64,000 bases of DNA from Crossiella sp. S99.2 (GCF_023094165.1 NZ_JALMDK010000002.1:385541-449540), one strand, 5' to 3'; counted from the first letter of the stretch, positions 34,156 to 42,775 are shown. Notes: generated from the sequence alone by a model not told the origin. Numbers and translations: made by a program.

Positions 34156-34207
34156 GCGAGAGAGAACACGAGGGCCTCTGCACCGCAACCCGGGCAGGGG
34201 CTCTCGC
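34156..34207 (+). terminator. Probable terminator after nagA
   Basis: Outer arms GCGAGAG (34156-34162) and CTCTCGC (34201-34207), and inner arms GCCTCTGC (34174-34181) and GCAGGGGC (34194-34201, one G-U pair), make an interrupted hairpin. TTCTTCC follows. It lies 20 bp after the nagA stop. Confidence 0.5.
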
Positions 34208-34263
34208 TTCTTCCGGGACTATCCGCTCTCCAGTTCGCTGGAGGCCAAGCTAGCGTCACGGGC

Positions 34264-34653
34264 ATGTTCGAGTACCACGGCTGGGTCCACCTGTGCTCCA
34301 CGGCGGAGGCCGTCGACGACGAGCCGGAACTTCCGATGGCGGAGATCCAGCGACTGGTCGACGGCTGGACCGGCCGTGGTCTGATGAGCCTGGGTGGGAG
34401 CAACGGCGCCAGCTTCGTGCACTTCGCGGGCATGCCTAACCACGTGGACCAGGACGTGTTCGACTTCTTCGCGGAGCTGGGGCGGCTGGCGCCGGGCTCA
34501 TACGGGTTGCTGCACTGGCACTATCACGGGACGCACAACGAGTTCCGCGTGCAGCGGATGGTGCGTGGCCAGGTCACCGAGCACCCGGAACCACTGCTGT
34601 CGCCAGTGATCCCGGGGCTCGAGGACGAGTGGGTGTTCAGCGAGTCTTCGTGA
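34264..34653 (+). CDS. Imm7-family immunity protein
   Basis: 129 residues beginning MFEYHGWVHL, the hallmark start of Imm7 (polymorphic-toxin immunity) proteins, and continuing with VHFAGMPNHVD, LAPGSYGLLHWH and VQRMVRGQV. Imm7 proteins neutralise the toxin domains of contact-dependent or secreted polymorphic toxins. No toxin gene is nearby, so it is an orphan. It lies between nagA and the SIS gene of the aminosugar module and overlaps the latter by 17 bp at the 3' ends. No obvious ribosome-binding site is seen before the ATG. Confidence 0.8.
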   Translation: MFEYHGWVHLCSTAEAVDDEPELPMAEIQRLVDGWTGRGLMSLGGSNGASFVHFAGMPNHVDQDVFDFFAELGRLAPGSYGLLHWHYHGTHNEFRVQRMVRGQVTEHPEPLLSPVIPGLEDEWVFSESS

Positions 34654-35692
34654 CCTTGTTCAGCCCGCGCGGGTTGTCCGGATCCCCGCCCCGCGCCAGC
34701 GCCAGACCCAGCGCCAGGCGCTGCACCGGCAGGATCTCCAGCACCGGGGACAGCTCCTCCGCCGTGGCCGGCACGCCGATCCGGAACGCCGCCGCGACCT
34801 CGTCCGCCGCGGAGCCGACCGCGCAGATGTCCGCGCCCCGGCCCTGCACGACCTCCAGCACCTCGCGCATGGCCGTGCCGCCCTTGCCCGCGCTGGTGAT
34901 GGCCAGCACCGCGGTTTCGCTGTCGACCGCGGCGACCGGGCCGTGCAGCAGGTCGGCGCCGCTGTAGGCCCTGGCGGAGAGGTAACTGGTCTCGGCCAGT
35001 TTCAGGGCGGCCTCGGCGGCGGTGGCCGAGGAGTAGCCGCGGCCGGTGGTGACCACCCGGTTGGCGAAGCGGTAGCGCTGCACGGCTTCGGCGACCGCGG
35101 GTTCGGCCAGGGCCAGGGCCGAGTCGGCCAGATCGCCGATGTTGACCGCGTGTTCGGCGTTGCCGCCGCGGACGGCGTCGATGAGCAGGTACAGGGCGAG
35201 CAGGGTGGCGCTGTAGGTCTTGGTGGCGGCCACCGCCAGTTCCTTGCCCGCGCCGATGTCCACCGACAGCTCGGTGACCTGGTTCAGCGGCGAGTCCGGG
35301 GTGTTGGTGACGCCCACGGTGAGCGCGCCCCGCTTCCGGGCCGACTCGGTGGCCTCGACCAGGTCGGGGGAGCCGCCGCTCTGGCTCACCGAGACCCACA
35401 GCACGTCGGTGAGATCGGGCTGGGCGCCGTAGAGCGTGGTGGTGGACGGGGACACCAGGCCGGCCGGGAGCTGCAGCAGCACCTCGGTGAGGTACTTGGC
35501 GTAGAGCGCGCCGTGGTCGCTGGAGCCGCGCGCGGCGAAGAGCACGAACCGCGGGCGGCGCTGCGCGATCTGCGCGGCCACCGCGGCGATCTCGGCCCGG
35601 TGGGCCAGCAGACCGCGGAACACCTCGGGCTGGGCCGCGATCTCGGCGGCCATGTGCGCGCCGGGCACGGTCTCGGCCGTAGTCGATGTCAT
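34637..35692 (-). CDS. SIS-domain sugar isomerase/deaminase (NagB-II/AgaS-like)
   Basis: 351 residues from ATG 35692, with two SIS domains: first AARGSSDHGALYAKYL (about residues 50-65) and SVSQSGGSPD; second TTGRGYSSATAAEAALKLAE. It resembles the isomerase half of GlmS without the glutaminase domain, that is, a NagB-II type glucosamine-6-P deaminase. With NagA upstream this would give fructose-6-P and ammonia. ATGA overlap with the upstream GH3 gene couples them. The longer frame to 35749 lies inside the GH3 gene. An additional dre site lies 134 bp upstream inside that gene. Confidence 0.85.
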   Translation of the reverse strand: MTSTTAETVPGAHMAAEIAAQPEVFRGLLAHRAEIAAVAAQIAQRRPRFVLFAARGSSDHGALYAKYLTEVLLQLPAGLVSPSTTTLYGAQPDLTDVLWVSVSQSGGSPDLVEATESARKRGALTVGVTNTPDSPLNQVTELSVDIGAGKELAVAATKTYSATLLALYLLIDAVRGGNAEHAVNIGDLADSALALAEPAVAEAVQRYRFANRVVTTGRGYSSATAAEAALKLAETSYLSARAYSGADLLHGPVAAVDSETAVLAITSAGKGGTAMREVLEVVQGRGADICAVGSAADEVAAAFRIGVPATAEELSPVLEILPVQRLALGLALARGGDPDNPRGLNKVTKTR

Positions 35693-37140
35693 CGCCTGTC
35701 CTCCCTCGCCGTGTGATCGGCGAGCAGTTCGGCGGCGGCGCGCAGGCACACGAACGCGCTGCCGTGGGTGTCGATACGGGCGACACTGCCCAGGTCGGGA
35801 CCTGGCACGCCGGTTTCGACATGCACTAGGTCTAGACCAATGCTAACAAGTTCGGCGACGAGTCGCCGCACTTCAGAGTGCCGGTGCGCGTCCCTGGTGA
35901 CAACAACCACCGGGGAACCATTCACTGAATCGAGGATTTCCTGCTTGCCCTCCGGCCCGCGGCGCAGCACCCGGGTGCCCGGCAGCAGCTCGCTCAGGTG
36001 CGGACCCAGGCCCCAGGGCACCGCGCCGACCGCGATGCTCGGGTCCACCTCCAGGTCCACCACCAGCGGCGGACCGGCCAGCTTGACCTCGCCGCGGACC
36101 TCGATCGCCCGCCGGGCGGCGCGCAGGCCCAGATCGCTGTCCGGGACCGGACCACCGGTGACCGGGCCGCCGAGCGAGGCCGCCAGCGCGGCCGCCTCGG
36201 TGAGCCGTTCCTCGCTGAGCCGTCCACTGTGGACCGCGGCCACGATCGCCTCGGCCAGCCGGTCCACCACCTCGGCGTCGGCCAGTTCGCCGCCGATGCA
36301 GAGCAGGTCCGCGCCCGCGCGCAGTGCCTGCACCGCGCCGTCGCTGAGCCCGGCGGTGCCCGCCACCGCGTTCATCTCCAGGGCGTCGGTGACCACCGCG
36401 CCGGTGAAGCCCAGTTCGCCGCGCAGCACCTCGGTCACCGCGTACCGGTTCAGCGTGGCGGGCAGCTCGCCCCAGCCGGGCACCACCAGGTGACCGGTCA
36501 TCACCGAGCGCACCCCGGCCGCGATCGCGGCCCGGAACGGCACCAGCTCGACCGTGCGCAGCTGCTCCTCGGTCCGCGGCAGCACCGGCAGCTCCCGGTG
36601 CGAGTCCGCGGTGGCGGCGCCGTGCCCTGGGAAGTGCTTGGCGCAGGCGGCCACCCCGGACTCCTGGATGCCCGCGATGAACGCGGCCACCTGCCCGGCC
36701 GCGGCCACCGGCTCGCTGCCGAAGGCACGCACGCCGATGATCGGGTCTTCGGCGGCCAGGGTCAGATCCGCGCAGGGCGCCAGGTCCAGGGTCACCCCGC
36801 AGGCGGCCAGCCTGGCGCCGAGTGCCGCGCCGACCTCCCTGGTCAGCTCCAGATCGCCGATGGCGCCCAGCGCGTGCGGACCCGGCAGCGCGGACCCGCG
36901 CGCGGCGTCCAGCCGGGTCACATCGCCGCTTTCCTCGTCGATGGCCACCACCAGCTCGGGCCGCTCGGCCCGCAGCTGCGCGGTCAGCGCGCCCACCTGC
37001 TCGTCGTCGACAACGTTGCGCCCGAACAGCAGCACGCCGCCGAGGCCGTCAGCGACCCGGCGGCGTACCCAGTCCGGCGCGCTCGTCCCGACGAAACCCG
37101 GCAGCAGCACGGCGTCGGCCAAGCGTCGCAGACCATCCAC
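35689..37140 (-). CDS. Glycoside hydrolase family 3 beta-N-acetylhexosaminidase (NagZ-like)
   Basis: 483 residues, GTG start. The GH3 barrel carries VAIDEESGDVTRL, KHFPGHGAATADSHRELP (the His/Asp loop specific to NagZ-type N-acetylglucosaminidases) and the nucleophile Asp in VVTDALEMNAVAG. A C-terminal domain of about 130 residues (from about 345) goes beyond the minimal NagZ. No signal peptide, so it acts in the cytoplasm, hydrolysing imported chitobiose or muropeptide-type sugars to GlcNAc. It lies six bases downstream of the DasC-like permease gene in the same operon. Confidence 0.9.
   Translation of the reverse strand: MDGLRRLADAVLLPGFVGTSAPDWVRRRVADGLGGVLLFGRNVVDDEQVGALTAQLRAERPELVVAIDEESGDVTRLDAARGSALPGPHALGAIGDLELTREVGAALGARLAACGVTLDLAPCADLTLAAEDPIIGVRAFGSEPVAAAGQVAAFIAGIQESGVAACAKHFPGHGAATADSHRELPVLPRTEEQLRTVELVPFRAAIAAGVRSVMTGHLVVPGWGELPATLNRYAVTEVLRGELGFTGAVVTDALEMNAVAGTAGLSDGAVQALRAGADLLCIGGELADAEVVDRLAEAIVAAVHSGRLSEERLTEAAALAASLGGPVTGGPVPDSDLGLRAARRAIEVRGEVKLAGPPLVVDLEVDPSIAVGAVPWGLGPHLSELLPGTRVLRRGPEGKQEILDSVNGSPVVVVTRDAHRHSEVRRLVAELVSIGLDLVHVETGVPGPDLGSVARIDTHGSAFVCLRAAAELLADHTAREDRR
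35826..35841 (+). promoter_or_regulatory. Intragenic dre-type DasR operator
   Basis: GGTCTAGACC (35829-35838) is the perfect core of the DasR operator, with flanks CTA and AAT. It lies within the last 160 bp of the GH3 coding region, about 134 bp upstream of the SIS-gene start, so it could control an internal promoter for the SIS gene. Confidence 0.7.
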
Positions 37141-37146
37141 TGTGGA

Positions 37147-37980
37147 CTATCCCTTCACGGCGCCGGCGGTGTTCCCGGCGACCAGGTTGCGCTGGACGAT
37201 CAGGAAGTAGATGAGCACGGGCAGCGCGAACACCACCGAGGCGGCCATGGTGCCGCCCCAGTCGGTGCCGAAGACCGTGCTGAACGTGGACAGCCACACC
37301 GGCAGCGTCTGGTTGGTCTGGTCCCGCATCAGCACCAGGGCGAAGAGGAACTCGTTCCAGGCGGTGATGAAGGAGAACACCGAGGTGCTCACCAGCGCCG
37401 GGCCCAGCAGCGGCAGGGTGACCCGGCGGAAGGCGCCCCAGCGGGAGCAGCCGTCCACCATGGCCGCCTCCTCCAGGTCGACCGGGATGCCGTTGACGAA
37501 CCCGCGCAGCGTCCAGATGGTGAACGGCAGCGTGGTGGCCACGTTGACCAGCAGCAGCGCGGGCAGCATGTTGAGCAGGCCGACATCGCGCATCAGCAGG
37601 TACATCGGGATCAGCAGCGCCTCCAGCGGCGCCAGCTGGGCCACCAGCACCAGCAGCACGAACCCGCGGCGGCCCTGGAAACGCAGCCGGGACAACGGGA
37701 TCGCGGCCAGGATGCCAGCGGCCACCGCGCACAGCATGGCGCCGACCGCCACGATCAGGCTGTTGGTGAGGAAGTTGGTGAAGCCCGGCCTGGTCACCGC
37801 GGTGACGAAGTTGTCGAAGGTGATCGAGGTCGGGAACAGGTCGTACTCGGTGGTCAGGTTCGCGTTCGTCGGCCGCAGGGATGAGTTGAGCATCCAGTAG
37901 GTCGGGAAGAAGAACAGCCCGGCCAGCAGCAGCGCGACCGCGGTGAGCAGCGTCCGCTGCGTACGGTTCTTGGTCCTCAC
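37147..37980 (-). CDS. dasC: DasC-like chitobiose ABC transporter permease
   Basis: 277 residues with six membrane helices and the CUT1 EAA loop PVDLEEAAMVDGCSRWGAFRR. GTG 37980 overlaps the stop of the DasB-like permease (GTGA). The frame continues open upstream but only antisense or out of frame with DasB. Symbol given by context (DasR operators, DasA-like binding protein, GH3 and NagA nearby). No ATPase gene is present, as in Streptomyces, where MsiK energises DasABC. Confidence 0.85.
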   Translation of the reverse strand: MRTKNRTQRTLLTAVALLLAGLFFFPTYWMLNSSLRPTNANLTTEYDLFPTSITFDNFVTAVTRPGFTNFLTNSLIVAVGAMLCAVAAGILAAIPLSRLRFQGRRGFVLLVLVAQLAPLEALLIPMYLLMRDVGLLNMLPALLLVNVATTLPFTIWTLRGFVNGIPVDLEEAAMVDGCSRWGAFRRVTLPLLGPALVSTSVFSFITAWNEFLFALVLMRDQTNQTLPVWLSTFSTVFGTDWGGTMAASVVFALPVLIYFLIVQRNLVAGNTAGAVKG

Positions 37981-38960
37981 AGCGCACCCTCCTGACGCCG
38001 GATGAGCAGTCGCATGTACTGCCCGACCAGCACGGCCAGCACCAGGATCATCAGCACCGCGACCGCGGCGGCCACGCCGAAGTGGCTGCCGGAGATGCCC
38101 TTGATGTACTGCAGCACCGGCAGTGTGGTGCTCTCCCCGTCCGGGCCGCCCTGCCGGATCGCCCACACCTGGGTGAAGACCTTGAAGTCCCACAGGATCG
38201 ACTGGAAGGTGGCCAGGCCGACCATCGGCGCCAGCGCGGGCCAGGTGACCGCGCGGAAGCCCTGCCAGCCGGAGGCGCCGTCGATGCCCGCCGCCTCGTA
38301 CAGGTCGCCGGGCACCGAGAGCAGGCCCGCGTACAGGGTGAAGGCGACGAACGGCACGGCCTGCCAGACGATCAGCAGCCCGATCACGGTCAGCGTGGAG
38401 GCCCCGGTGGAGAACCAGGAGAAGCCCTGGAAGGAGTCGAAACCGAACAGCACCAGGGTCTTGTTCAGGATGCCGAAGTTCTGGTCGAAGATCCACTGGA
38501 ACACCGTGGTGGCGGCCAGGATCGGCATCGCCCAGGCCAGCACCAGGCTGATCTGCAGCACCAGCCGGACCGCCGGCCCGATCTGGCGCATCAGCAGCGC
38601 GATCAGCAGGCCGACCCCAACGGTGGCCGCCACGCAGGCCCCGGTGAACAGCACCGTGCGCAGGGTGATCACCCAGAACTCGGGGTCGCCGAGGATCTCC
38701 GCGTAGTTGTCGAAGCCGGCCCAGGTGATCTCGCCCCGGACCAGTTCGCCGAGGTCGAGCTTGCGGAAGCTGATCAGGATGACCTGGAGCGCCGGCCAGC
38801 CCAGCAGGGCCAGCAGGGCGATGATCGCGGGCGCGATCAGCAGGTAGGGCAACAGGGTGTCGCCGAGAGGTCGCCGGCGCTTGCGCCGACCGGGTCCAGC
38901 CGCAGACGGTGCCGGCGGGGTCGCCCCCGCCGGCACCGTGGTGTCCACTGTCGCGGTCAT
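37977..38960 (-). CDS. dasB: DasB-like chitobiose ABC transporter permease
   Basis: 327 residues from ATG 38960. A long basic N-terminal tail (PGRRKRRRP) precedes six to seven membrane helices. EAA loop DLYEAAGIDGASGWQGFRAV. It starts four bases after the stop of the binding-protein gene and overlaps DasC by GTGA. MalF-type member of CUT1. Confidence 0.87.
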   Translation of the reverse strand: MTATVDTTVPAGATPPAPSAAGPGRRKRRRPLGDTLLPYLLIAPAIIALLALLGWPALQVILISFRKLDLGELVRGEITWAGFDNYAEILGDPEFWVITLRTVLFTGACVAATVGVGLLIALLMRQIGPAVRLVLQISLVLAWAMPILAATTVFQWIFDQNFGILNKTLVLFGFDSFQGFSWFSTGASTLTVIGLLIVWQAVPFVAFTLYAGLLSVPGDLYEAAGIDGASGWQGFRAVTWPALAPMVGLATFQSILWDFKVFTQVWAIRQGGPDGESTTLPVLQYIKGISGSHFGVAAAVAVLMILVLAVLVGQYMRLLIRRQEGAL

Positions 38961-38964
38961 CGAG

Positions 38965-40248
38965 CTACTTGCCCGCGAGCGCCTGCTGGATCGCCGTGTT
39001 CGCATCCGAGGTGGCCTGGTCCAGGCTCTTCACCCCGGTCAGGTACGCGGTCAGCATGGTCTTGATCGGGTTGGCGCCCGCCTCGACCGAACCCCAGTTC
39101 GGGCTGGCCGGCACGGCCTTGCCGGAGAGCGCGCCCTTGGCCATGGCGGCCGAGACCGGGTCCTTGTCCAGCGCGCTGGTGTTCTTGGACGAGCCGGGGA
39201 TCATGCCCGCCCCGACCAGCAGCTGCTGGTACTTCTCGGTGGCCAGCAGCTTCAGGTAGTCCTTGGCCAGGTCGGCGTTCTTGCTGCCGGCCGGGACGGC
39301 CAGGTTGGACCCGCCCTGGAACACCGGCGCGGTGCTGCCGGCCTTCTTGCCAGGGATGGCGAAACCGCTGGTCAGGTTCTTGATCTCGGGGTTCTCCTTG
39401 GCCGCGGTCGCGACCTCCCACGGCAGGCCGACGATCATGCCGACCTTGCCCTTGCCGAACACACCCGCCTGCGGGGGCTTCTCCTCGTCGGCGTCCTTGG
39501 GCGCCTTGGTGCCGGAGAGGTCCACCAGCTTCTTGTAGAACTCCAGCCCGGCCTTGGCCTCCGGGGTGTTCAGGGTGGCGGTGAACTTGGTGCCGTCCTG
39601 CTTGGCCACGTCACCACCCTCGTCCCAGATGAAGGACAGCAGGGTGTACCAGTTCTGCCCGGCCAGGTAGAGCGGCTGGAACTCCGGGTCGTCCTTGTTC
39701 GACGCCTTGAGCTTCTCGATCGCGCTCAGCCACTCCGCCTGCGAGGACGGCGGGGACGTGATGCCGGCCTTCTCGAAGAGGTCCTTGCGGAAGAGCACCA
39801 GCCGGTTGGCCGCGTAGAACGGCACCGCGAACTGCTTGCCCTCCCACGTGCCGGAGGCCTTCAGGCCCGCGCCCCAGTTCGCCCCGCCCAGGTCCGCGGA
39901 GTTCGCGGTCAGGTCGGTGAGCACCTTCTGCTCGGCGAACTTCGGGGACTGGGTGTTGCCAATCTCGAGCACGTCCGGCGGAGTGGTGCCGGCCAGGGCC
40001 GTGTTCAGCTTGTCCTGGATGCCGGTCCACTGCTGGATCTCGTACTTGACCTTGACGCCCGGATGGGCCGCCTCGAACTCCTTGTGCAGCTCATCCGTCA
40101 TGGCCGTCGGCGCGGAGCCGCTCATCAGCCATACGACGAGTTCCTTGCTACCCCCCTGGCCCGAGTTGCCACCCGAACCGGCACAACCAGACACCGTGAG
40201 TGCCGCTGCCACAGCACTCACAGCTACCTTTGTCCAGCGCTTCACCAT
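38965..40248 (-). CDS. dasA: DasA-like chitobiose-binding lipoprotein
   Basis: 427 residues. Signal peptide with lipobox VSGC at about residue 22, then a Gly-rich linker. The mature part is a family 1 sugar-binding protein (ELVVWLMSGSAPTAMTDELH, PDVLEIGNTQSPKFAE, VFGKGKVGMIVGLPWE). AAGGG lies before the ATG. Two dre sites 53-93 bp upstream of the start place it under DasR, as for dasA of Streptomyces, whose product binds N,N'-diacetylchitobiose. Confidence 0.88.
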   Translation of the reverse strand: MVKRWTKVAVSAVAAALTVSGCAGSGGNSGQGGSKELVVWLMSGSAPTAMTDELHKEFEAAHPGVKVKYEIQQWTGIQDKLNTALAGTTPPDVLEIGNTQSPKFAEQKVLTDLTANSADLGGANWGAGLKASGTWEGKQFAVPFYAANRLVLFRKDLFEKAGITSPPSSQAEWLSAIEKLKASNKDDPEFQPLYLAGQNWYTLLSFIWDEGGDVAKQDGTKFTATLNTPEAKAGLEFYKKLVDLSGTKAPKDADEEKPPQAGVFGKGKVGMIVGLPWEVATAAKENPEIKNLTSGFAIPGKKAGSTAPVFQGGSNLAVPAGSKNADLAKDYLKLLATEKYQQLLVGAGMIPGSSKNTSALDKDPVSAAMAKGALSGKAVPASPNWGSVEAGANPIKTMLTAYLTGVKSLDQATSDANTAIQQALAGK

Positions 40249-40300
40249 CGCCGCCCTTCTGAGCCCGGCCGTACCGTGTCACGCTGGCCGGGCGCGCTGA

Positions 40301-40316
40301 AGTGGTGTAGACCAAT
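40301..40316 (-). promoter_or_regulatory. dre-type DasR operator 1 of the dasA-dasR intergenic region
   Basis: AGTGGTGTAGACCAAT on the + strand; the core TGGTGTAGACCA differs from the DasR palindrome at one position only. It lies 53 bp upstream of the dasA start. Confidence 0.78.
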
Positions 40317-40325
40317 GCGCTGAAG

Positions 40326-40341
40326 AGTGGTCCGGACCACA
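40326..40341 (+). promoter_or_regulatory. dre-type DasR operator 2 of the dasA-dasR intergenic region
   Basis: AGTGGTCCGGACCACA contains the perfect 14-bp palindrome GTGGTCCGGACCAC. Its centre is 25 bp from that of the first site. Paired sites allow two DasR dimers at this promoter and autoregulation of dasR. Confidence 0.7.
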
Positions 40342-40469
40342 TGTCCTGTCAAGACAGTTGCCAAGACGTTGTAAAGACGTTCCGAGGGCTGGGCGGCCTC
40401 GTTATCCGGGCTAAGGGCATGCTTGGACCACTAGAAAGGTATGGGGGCGCCAATGCCGAGGAGGAGGAC

Positions 40470-41222
40470 ATGCTGGACGTGACGTCGGCTGAGGCGGGCG
40501 TGAACCCGCGCACCCAGCGGGAGCCGAAGTACTGGGGTCTGAAGCGACACCTGCTCGATCTGCTGCGGTCGCTGCCGCCGGGTTCGCCGATCCCGACGGA
40601 GCGCTCGCTGGCCGCGGACTTCGACGTGTCCCGCACGACGGTTCGGCAAGCGCTTGCCGAGCTGACCGTGGAGGGCAGGCTGCTCCGGGTGCAGGGCAAA
40701 GGCACCTTCGCGGCCGCACCCAAGGTCGCGCAACGACTGCAACTCAGCTCGTACACCGAGGACATGCGGGCGCAGGGCCGCCAGCCGGCCTCCAGGTTGC
40801 TGGAGGCCAGCGAACAGCCCGCCGAGGCCGAACTGGCCCGGATGCTGGGTGTGCGGCCGGGGGCCAAGGTGCTCCGGCTGCGCCGGTTGCGGCTGGCCGA
40901 TGGCGAGCCGATGGCCATCGAGCTGACCCATCTCGCACTGGGCCGGTTCCGCGGGCTGCGGCGCTACATAGGCGCAGGTGGCTCGCTGTACCAGGTGCTG
41001 CGCGAGCGGTTCGGGGTGGAGATGGGGCACGCGGACGAGACCATCGAGACCGCGCTGGCCACCCCGGAGGAGGCGGAGCTGCTCGGCGCCGACATCGGCC
41101 TGCCGATGCTGCTGCTGTCCCGGCACTCCTTCGACACCGACAACAAGCCGGTGGAGTGGGTGCGGTCGATCTACCGGGGCGACCGGTACAAGTTCGTCGC
41201 CCGTTTGAACCCTCCCGGCTGA
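40470..41222 (+). CDS. dasR: HutC-subfamily GntR regulator DasR
   Basis: 250 residues from ATG 40470, preceded by GAGGAGGA. The N-terminal winged helix ([48 protein letters not shown]) and the UTRA effector domain ([43 protein letters not shown] and the C-terminal [18 protein letters not shown]) match Streptomyces DasR almost throughout. DasR is the GlcNAc-responsive master regulator, released by GlcN-6-P and GlcNAc-6-P, which links aminosugar uptake to development and antibiotic production. It is divergent from dasA with two dre sites between them. Confidence 0.93.
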   Translation: MLDVTSAEAGVNPRTQREPKYWGLKRHLLDLLRSLPPGSPIPTERSLAADFDVSRTTVRQALAELTVEGRLLRVQGKGTFAAAPKVAQRLQLSSYTEDMRAQGRQPASRLLEASEQPAEAELARMLGVRPGAKVLRLRRLRLADGEPMAIELTHLALGRFRGLRRYIGAGGSLYQVLRERFGVEMGHADETIETALATPEEAELLGADIGLPMLLLSRHSFDTDNKPVEWVRSIYRGDRYKFVARLNPPG

Positions 41223-41229
41223 GCCGGGG

Positions 41230-41273
41230 CCGGCATTGTGCGTTTCAGGGCCACCGCGGGCGCACAATGCCGG
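41230..41273. promoter_or_regulatory. 13-bp inverted repeat at the MFS exporter start
   Basis: CCGGCATTGTGCG (41230-41242) and CGCACAATGCCGG (41261-41273) are perfect complements 18 bases apart. The repeat starts eight bases after the dasR stop, and its second arm covers the alternative ATG 41267 and ends two bases before ATG 41276. It could be a terminator for dasR, an operator, or a hairpin that masks the start of the exporter. No Shine-Dalgarno is visible for the exporter. Confidence 0.55.
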
Positions 41274-41275
41274 GC

Positions 41276-42733
41276 ATGGAATGGAACAGCAGGCAGGCCC
41301 GCGCTGTCCTGGCCACCACCATCCTCGGCTCGGGGATGGCGATGCTGGACGGCACCATCGTCAACGTGGCCCTGCCCGCGATCGGTCGCGAGTTCGGGGC
41401 CTCGGTGTCCGGGCTGCAGTGGATCCTGGACGGCTACCTGCTCGCGCTGGCCGCGCTGATCCTCATCGCCGGCGCGCTCGGCGACCGCTACGGCCGCCGC
41501 CGGGTGTTCCTGATCGGGGTGGTCTGGTTCGGACTGGCCTCGCTGCTGTGCGGGGTCGCGCTCAACACCGAGCTGCTGGTGCTGGCGAGGGTGTTGCAGG
41601 GGGTCGGGGGAGCGCTGCTCACGCCCGGTTCGCTGGCCATCCTGCAGGCCAGTTTCCCGCGTGAGCTGCGGGCGCGGGCGATCGGCGCCTGGTCCGGGCT
41701 GGGCGGCCTGGCCGCGGTGTTCGGACCGCTGCTGGGCGGGCTGCTGGTGCAGGCCGGGTCCTGGCGGCTGGCCTTCCTGATCAACCTGCCGCTGGCCGCG
41801 GCCTGCGTCTGGCTGGCGGTCAAGTACGTGCCGGAGACCTCCTCGGGTGAACACGAACGGGTGGACTTCCTCGGCTCGGCCATCGGCGCGCTCGGCCTGG
41901 CCGGGATCACCGCGGCCCTGGTGGAGGGCCCGTCCAGGGGCCTGGCCGATCCGCTGGTGCTCGGCTGCCTGATCATCGGCCTGACCGGGATGACGGTCTT
42001 CGTGCTGCTGCAGGTCCGCGGCAGGCACCCGCTGGTCCCGCCGGCGATGTTCGCCAACCGGACGTTCGTGCTGGCCAACGGCCTGACCTTGCTGGTCTAC
42101 GCGGCACTGGGCGGGGTGATGATGCTGCTGGTGCTCCAGCTCCAAGTCTCCCTCGGCTACAGCCCGACTGCCGCCGGCCTGGCCGGACTGCCCATCTCGC
42201 TGATCATGCTCGTCTTCTCCGCCCGCTCCGGCCGGCTGGCCCAGCGCCTCGGCCCCCGGCTGCAACTGATCATCGGACCGCTGCTGGTCGCGGCGGGCAT
42301 CCTGCTGTTGCGGCTGGTCGTGCCAGGGGCGAGCTACGTGTCCGGAGTGCTGCCCGGGGTGCTGCTCTTCGGCGCCGGGCTGGCCCTGGCGGTGGCCCCG
42401 GTGACCGCGACCGTGCTGGCCGCCGCGCCGGACGCGCACGCGGGTGCGGCCTCCGGGGTGAACAACGCGGTGGCCCGCACCGGCGGCCTGCTCGCGGTGG
42501 CGGTGCTGCCCGCGCTGGCCGGGCTGCACGGCACCGAGTACGCCGACCCGGCCGCGCTCACCGCGGGCTGGCAGATCGTGCTGCTGGTCTGCGCCGCACT
42601 GTGCGCGGCGGGCGGACTGTTCGCCATCGGCATCGACAACCGGGTGCTGGCCGAGGAGAAGCCGGCGGACTGCCTCAGCTGCGGGGTGGACGCTCCGCCA
42701 ACGCATGCCAACACCGCGTCACAAAACGCGTGA
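41276..42733 (+). CDS. MFS drug exporter of the DHA2 (EmrB/QacA) family
   Basis: About 485 residues with 14 hydrophobic segments. TM1 holds the DHA2 motif GSGMAMLDGTIVNVALPAI. GDRYGRRRVFLIG is the conserved loop 2-3 motif. Motif C is seen as GLGGLAAVFGPLLGG. These are proton-driven multidrug or metabolite exporters. The start may be ATG 41276 or three codons earlier at ATG 41267. It follows dasR on the same strand by 53 bp across a long inverted repeat. Substrate is unknown. Confidence 0.9.
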   Translation: MEWNSRQARAVLATTILGSGMAMLDGTIVNVALPAIGREFGASVSGLQWILDGYLLALAALILIAGALGDRYGRRRVFLIGVVWFGLASLLCGVALNTELLVLARVLQGVGGALLTPGSLAILQASFPRELRARAIGAWSGLGGLAAVFGPLLGGLLVQAGSWRLAFLINLPLAAACVWLAVKYVPETSSGEHERVDFLGSAIGALGLAGITAALVEGPSRGLADPLVLGCLIIGLTGMTVFVLLQVRGRHPLVPPAMFANRTFVLANGLTLLVYAALGGVMMLLVLQLQVSLGYSPTAAGLAGLPISLIMLVFSARSGRLAQRLGPRLQLIIGPLLVAAGILLLRLVVPGASYVSGVLPGVLLFGAGLALAVAPVTATVLAAAPDAHAGAASGVNNAVARTGGLLAVAVLPALAGLHGTEYADPAALTAGWQIVLLVCAALCAAGGLFAIGIDNRVLAEEKPADCLSCGVDAPPTHANTASQNA

Positions 42734-42744
42734 TTCTACTGTGG

Positions 42745-42775
42745 ACTGTCCATTGAGGACAGTGTGTCTGTCCTC
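42745..42775. promoter_or_regulatory. Two overlapping, mutually exclusive hairpins
   Basis: ACTGTCC-attga-GGACAGT (42745-42763) and GAGGACAG-tgtgt-CTGTCCTC (42755-42775) share the GGACAG arm. They cannot form together, a layout typical of attenuators, though tandem operator half-sites would look the same. It lies 12 bp after the exporter stop and 83 bp before the next start. A 21-codon frame from ATG 42779 to TAG 42844 follows without a ribosome-binding site. Confidence 0.4.

Noticed and set aside
40427..40444. TTGGACCACTAG as a fifth dre site
   Set aside because: Only one half-site resembles the consensus, with no palindromic partner.
40341..40469. Longer dasR starting at ATG 40341
   Set aside because: The extra 43 residues overlap the DasR operator and have no homology to DasR; ATG 40470 has a strong GAGGAGGA and gives the usual length.
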